A DNA stretch of 64,000 nucleotides, taken from assembly GCA_020845575.1 (NCBI GenBank), contig JADLFL010000016.1, positions 1-64,000 of the forward strand, read 5' to 3'. The translations under genes were made by a program, and so were the position numbers. Shown one piece after another: positions 62,239-64,000 of this stretch. Positions within the stretch are counted from its first letter, which is position 1; the number at the start of each line of letters is the position of its first letter. Below the pieces are notes generated by a model. The model was not told the DNA's origin. It saw only the letters and a program-made list of their open reading frames with translations, and did no database searches. Origin of the DNA: Acidobacteriota bacterium. Lineage in GTDB: Bacteria; Acidobacteriota; Vicinamibacteria; Vicinamibacterales; Vicinamibacteraceae.

Positions 62239-64000
62239 TCACTTCTCGAGGCGCGCCAGCAGGTCGTCGGTCGCGACCGAGTCTCCCGTCTTCACGAGAA
62301 TCTCCGTCACCGTCGCATCGGTGCTCGCCGAGATCGTCGTCAGCATCTTCATCGCTTCGAGGGTGATGAGCGGATCGCCGGCGTTCACCTTCGTCCCGAC
62401 ACCGACGGCGATACCGGTGATCATCCCCGGCATCGGCGCAACCGCCTGCAGCGGATCCGATGGATTGCCCTTCGGCTTGGTGACGGCGTCCCTGGGGGCC
62501 AGCGACTTGTCGACGACCTGCGACTCGCGGGGCATGCCGTTGAGCTCATAGAAGACACTGCGGCGGCCCTGCTGGTCGGCCTCGCCGATGCTGATCAACT
62601 TGATGAACAGCACCTTGCCGTGATCGATCTCGACATCGATCTCCTCGCCCACAGACAGCCCGTAGAAGAACGCCGTTGTCGGCAGGCCCGAGACCTCGCC
62701 GTACGTGGCCACGAACTGATCGAAGTCGGCGAACACCTGCGGGTACATCAGGTGGCTGTACAGGTCGTCCTCGGTGGGAGGACGTCCGAGCTTCGTGCGC
62801 AACTCGGCGCGAACATCGTCGAGATCCACCGGGCTGGCGAGTTCCCCGGGGCGCTTCGTTGTCGGCACGCGATCGCCGAGGACGACCTTCTGCACCTGGG
62901 CGGGCCAGCCGCCGTCGGGTTGACCGAGCCCACCCTGCAGCATGTCGATCACCGAGGCCGGGAAGTCGTGCGAGCCGGGCTCGAGCGTTGGCACGTCCTG
63001 CGGCCTGATGCCGCGGGTGACGAGGTACATGCACATGTCCCCGACGACCTTCGAGCTCGGCGTCACCTTGATGATGTCGCCGAACAGCTGATTGACCTCC
63101 GCGTAGGTGCGCGCGATCTCGGGCCAGCGGTGACCGAGCCCGAGGGCTGCTGCCTGCTCCTTGAGATTGGTGAACTGGCCGCCCGGCATCTCGTGGACGT
63201 AGACCTCCGCGGATCCCGCACGCGGCGCGGTGTTGAACGGGCGGTAGAAGTCGAGCACCTCTTCCCAGTAGTCCGACATCTCGTTGAGCGCGTCGAGGTC
63301 GAGACCGGGGTCGCGTTCGTGCCCGCGCAGCGCCGCGCACACGGAGTTCATGTTCGGCTGGCTCGTGGATCCCGACATCGACGCGATTGCGAGATCGACG
63401 ATGTCCACGCCCGCTTCGGTGGCCGAGAGCACCGATGCGGCGTTGATCCCGGAGCTGTCGTGCGTGTGGAAGTGGATGGGCAGGCCGATCTCGTCGCGCA
63501 GGGCCTTCACGAGCTTTCTCACCGCGAACGGACGGCACAATCCAGCCATGTCCTTGATCGCGAGGATGTGCGCGCCCATCTTCTCGAGTTCGCGCGCCTT
63601 GGCCACGTAGTACGCGAGCGAGTACTTGTCGCGTGCCGGATCGTCGATGTCGCCCGTGTAGCAGATCGCCGCTTCGCAGACCGCGAGGGGCTGGTTGCGC
63701 ACGGCCTCCATCGCCACCGTCATGTTCGGCAGGTAGTTGAGCGAGTCGAAGATGCGGAAGATGTCCATGCCCGACTCGGCCGCGTGCTTCACGAACCCGG
63801 CGACCACCGCATCGGGATAGTTCGAATAGCCGACGGCGTTCGAGCCGCGGAACAGCATCTGGAAGCAGATGTTGGGTACCTTCGCGCGCAGTTCGCGCAG
63901 CCGATCCCAGGGCGATTCACGCAGGAACCGCATCGCCGAGTCGAACGTCGCGCCGCCCCACATCTCGAGACTGAAGATCTTCGGCGTGCGATGCGCCACC
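62239..64000 (-). CDS. pyc: Pyruvate carboxylase, carboxyltransferase and biotin-carrier parts (5' end outside window)
   Basis: The visible ~586 residues cover the pyruvate-carboxyltransferase TIM barrel (FSLEMWGGATFD near the window edge; metal-site HFHTHD), the post-barrel funnel and the C-terminal biotinyl domain with the acceptor Lys in EAMKM. This is the C-terminal half of pyruvate carboxylase, which makes oxaloacetate from pyruvate. The alternative is an oxaloacetate decarboxylase alpha subunit, but the sequence around the start of the visible part (HRTPKIFSLEMW) matches internal pyruvate-carboxylase sequence, so the frame probably continues beyond 64000. Confidence 0.9.
   Translation of the reverse strand, partial: VAHRTPKIFSLEMWGGATFDSAMRFLRESPWDRLRELRAKVPNICFQMLFRGSNAVGYSNYPDAVVAGFVKHAAESGMDIFRIFDSLNYLPNMTVAMEAVRNQPLAVCEAAICYTGDIDDPARDKYSLAYYVAKARELEKMGAHILAIKDMAGLCRPFAVRKLVKALRDEIGLPIHFHTHDSSGINAASVLSATEAGVDIVDLAIASMSGSTSQPNMNSVCAALRGHERDPGLDLDALNEMSDYWEEVLDFYRPFNTAPRAGSAEVYVHEMPGGQFTNLKEQAAALGLGHRWPEIARTYAEVNQLFGDIIKVTPSSKVVGDMCMYLVTRGIRPQDVPTLEPGSHDFPASVIDMLQGGLGQPDGGWPAQVQKVVLGDRVPTTKRPGELASPVDLDDVRAELRTKLGRPPTEDDLYSHLMYPQVFADFDQFVATYGEVSGLPTTAFFYGLSVGEEIDVEIDHGKVLFIKLISIGEADQQGRRSVFYELNGMPRESQVVDKSLAPRDAVTKPKGNPSDPLQAVAPMPGMITGIAVGVGTKVNAGDPLITLEAMKMLTTISASTDATVTEILVKTGDSVATDDLLARLEK

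Noticed and set aside
63997..63999. GTG as start of a complete oxaloacetate decarboxylase subunit
   Set aside because: The surrounding residues match internal pyruvate carboxylase sequence, so this is taken as an internal Val at the window edge.

Overview
The window is high-GC bacterial DNA. It most resembles Acidobacteriota of the Vicinamibacteria type (Luteitalea-like). This placement is an inference from gene content: two ADOP-type permeases each behind a PadR regulator, a Ser/Thr kinase fused to TPRs, a large SBBP/Calx-beta secreted protein, and many secreted peptidases. I see no rRNA, tRNA, CRISPR array, insertion sequence or phage gene. Both ends cut a gene: a membrane pyrophosphatase at the left and pyruvate carboxylase at the right.

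Layout. 1-8.7 kb: end of hppA, a hybrid histidine kinase, argG divergent from a second receiver/PAS/kinase hybrid, a pair of inverted REP-like hairpins, ppk2 and an unknown exported protein. 8.7-25.8 kb is an export-rich stretch: an MliC-like protein, a sorbosone-dehydrogenase/cytochrome c lipoprotein, an M24 aminopeptidase, a Kelch protein coupled to a TonB receptor, a DPP-IV peptidase, an M13 lipoprotein peptidase, a decayed P450-like remnant and a 1443-aa SBBP protein. 25.8-30.3 kb: beta-carbonic anhydrase divergent from a perR-like gene and katG, then corA. 30.4-35.2 kb: a protealysin-like M4 peptidase with an emfourin-like inhibitor, two membrane proteins and a TrpB2 enzyme, with heptamer tandem repeats between genes. 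35.3-41.6 kb: PadR and a deleted ADOP permease, a DsrE-like protein, a binding lipoprotein, and a CPA1 antiporter with a TrkA-like partner. 41.6-53.4 kb: a repeat-filled gap, a stand-alone ketosynthase, a nucleotidyltransferase/antitoxin-like pair, an intact PadR-ADOP pair, a putative glycosidase, two alpha/beta hydrolases and a NylB-like hydrolase with a META domain. 53.5-62.2 kb: a kinase, a Lys-rich 37-aa microprotein and an S41 peptidase in tight array, then SMP-30, an M19 dipeptidase and a Tat-exported unknown. 62.2 kb to the end: pyruvate carboxylase.

How it works together. The exported peptidases (M24, S9, M13, M4, M19), esterases, glycosidase and TonB receptor suit a soil heterotroph living on protein and polymers. 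The perR-katG cluster handles peroxide. Two sensor hybrids and a kinase supply signalling.

Expression. Many first genes have a TANNNT hexamer only 6-8 nt before the start codon and no Shine-Dalgarno, which suggests leaderless mRNAs. Downstream genes usually have an SD or an ATGA overlap. The most promising undescribed unit is the kinase-microprotein-S41 array at 53.5-58.6 kb.
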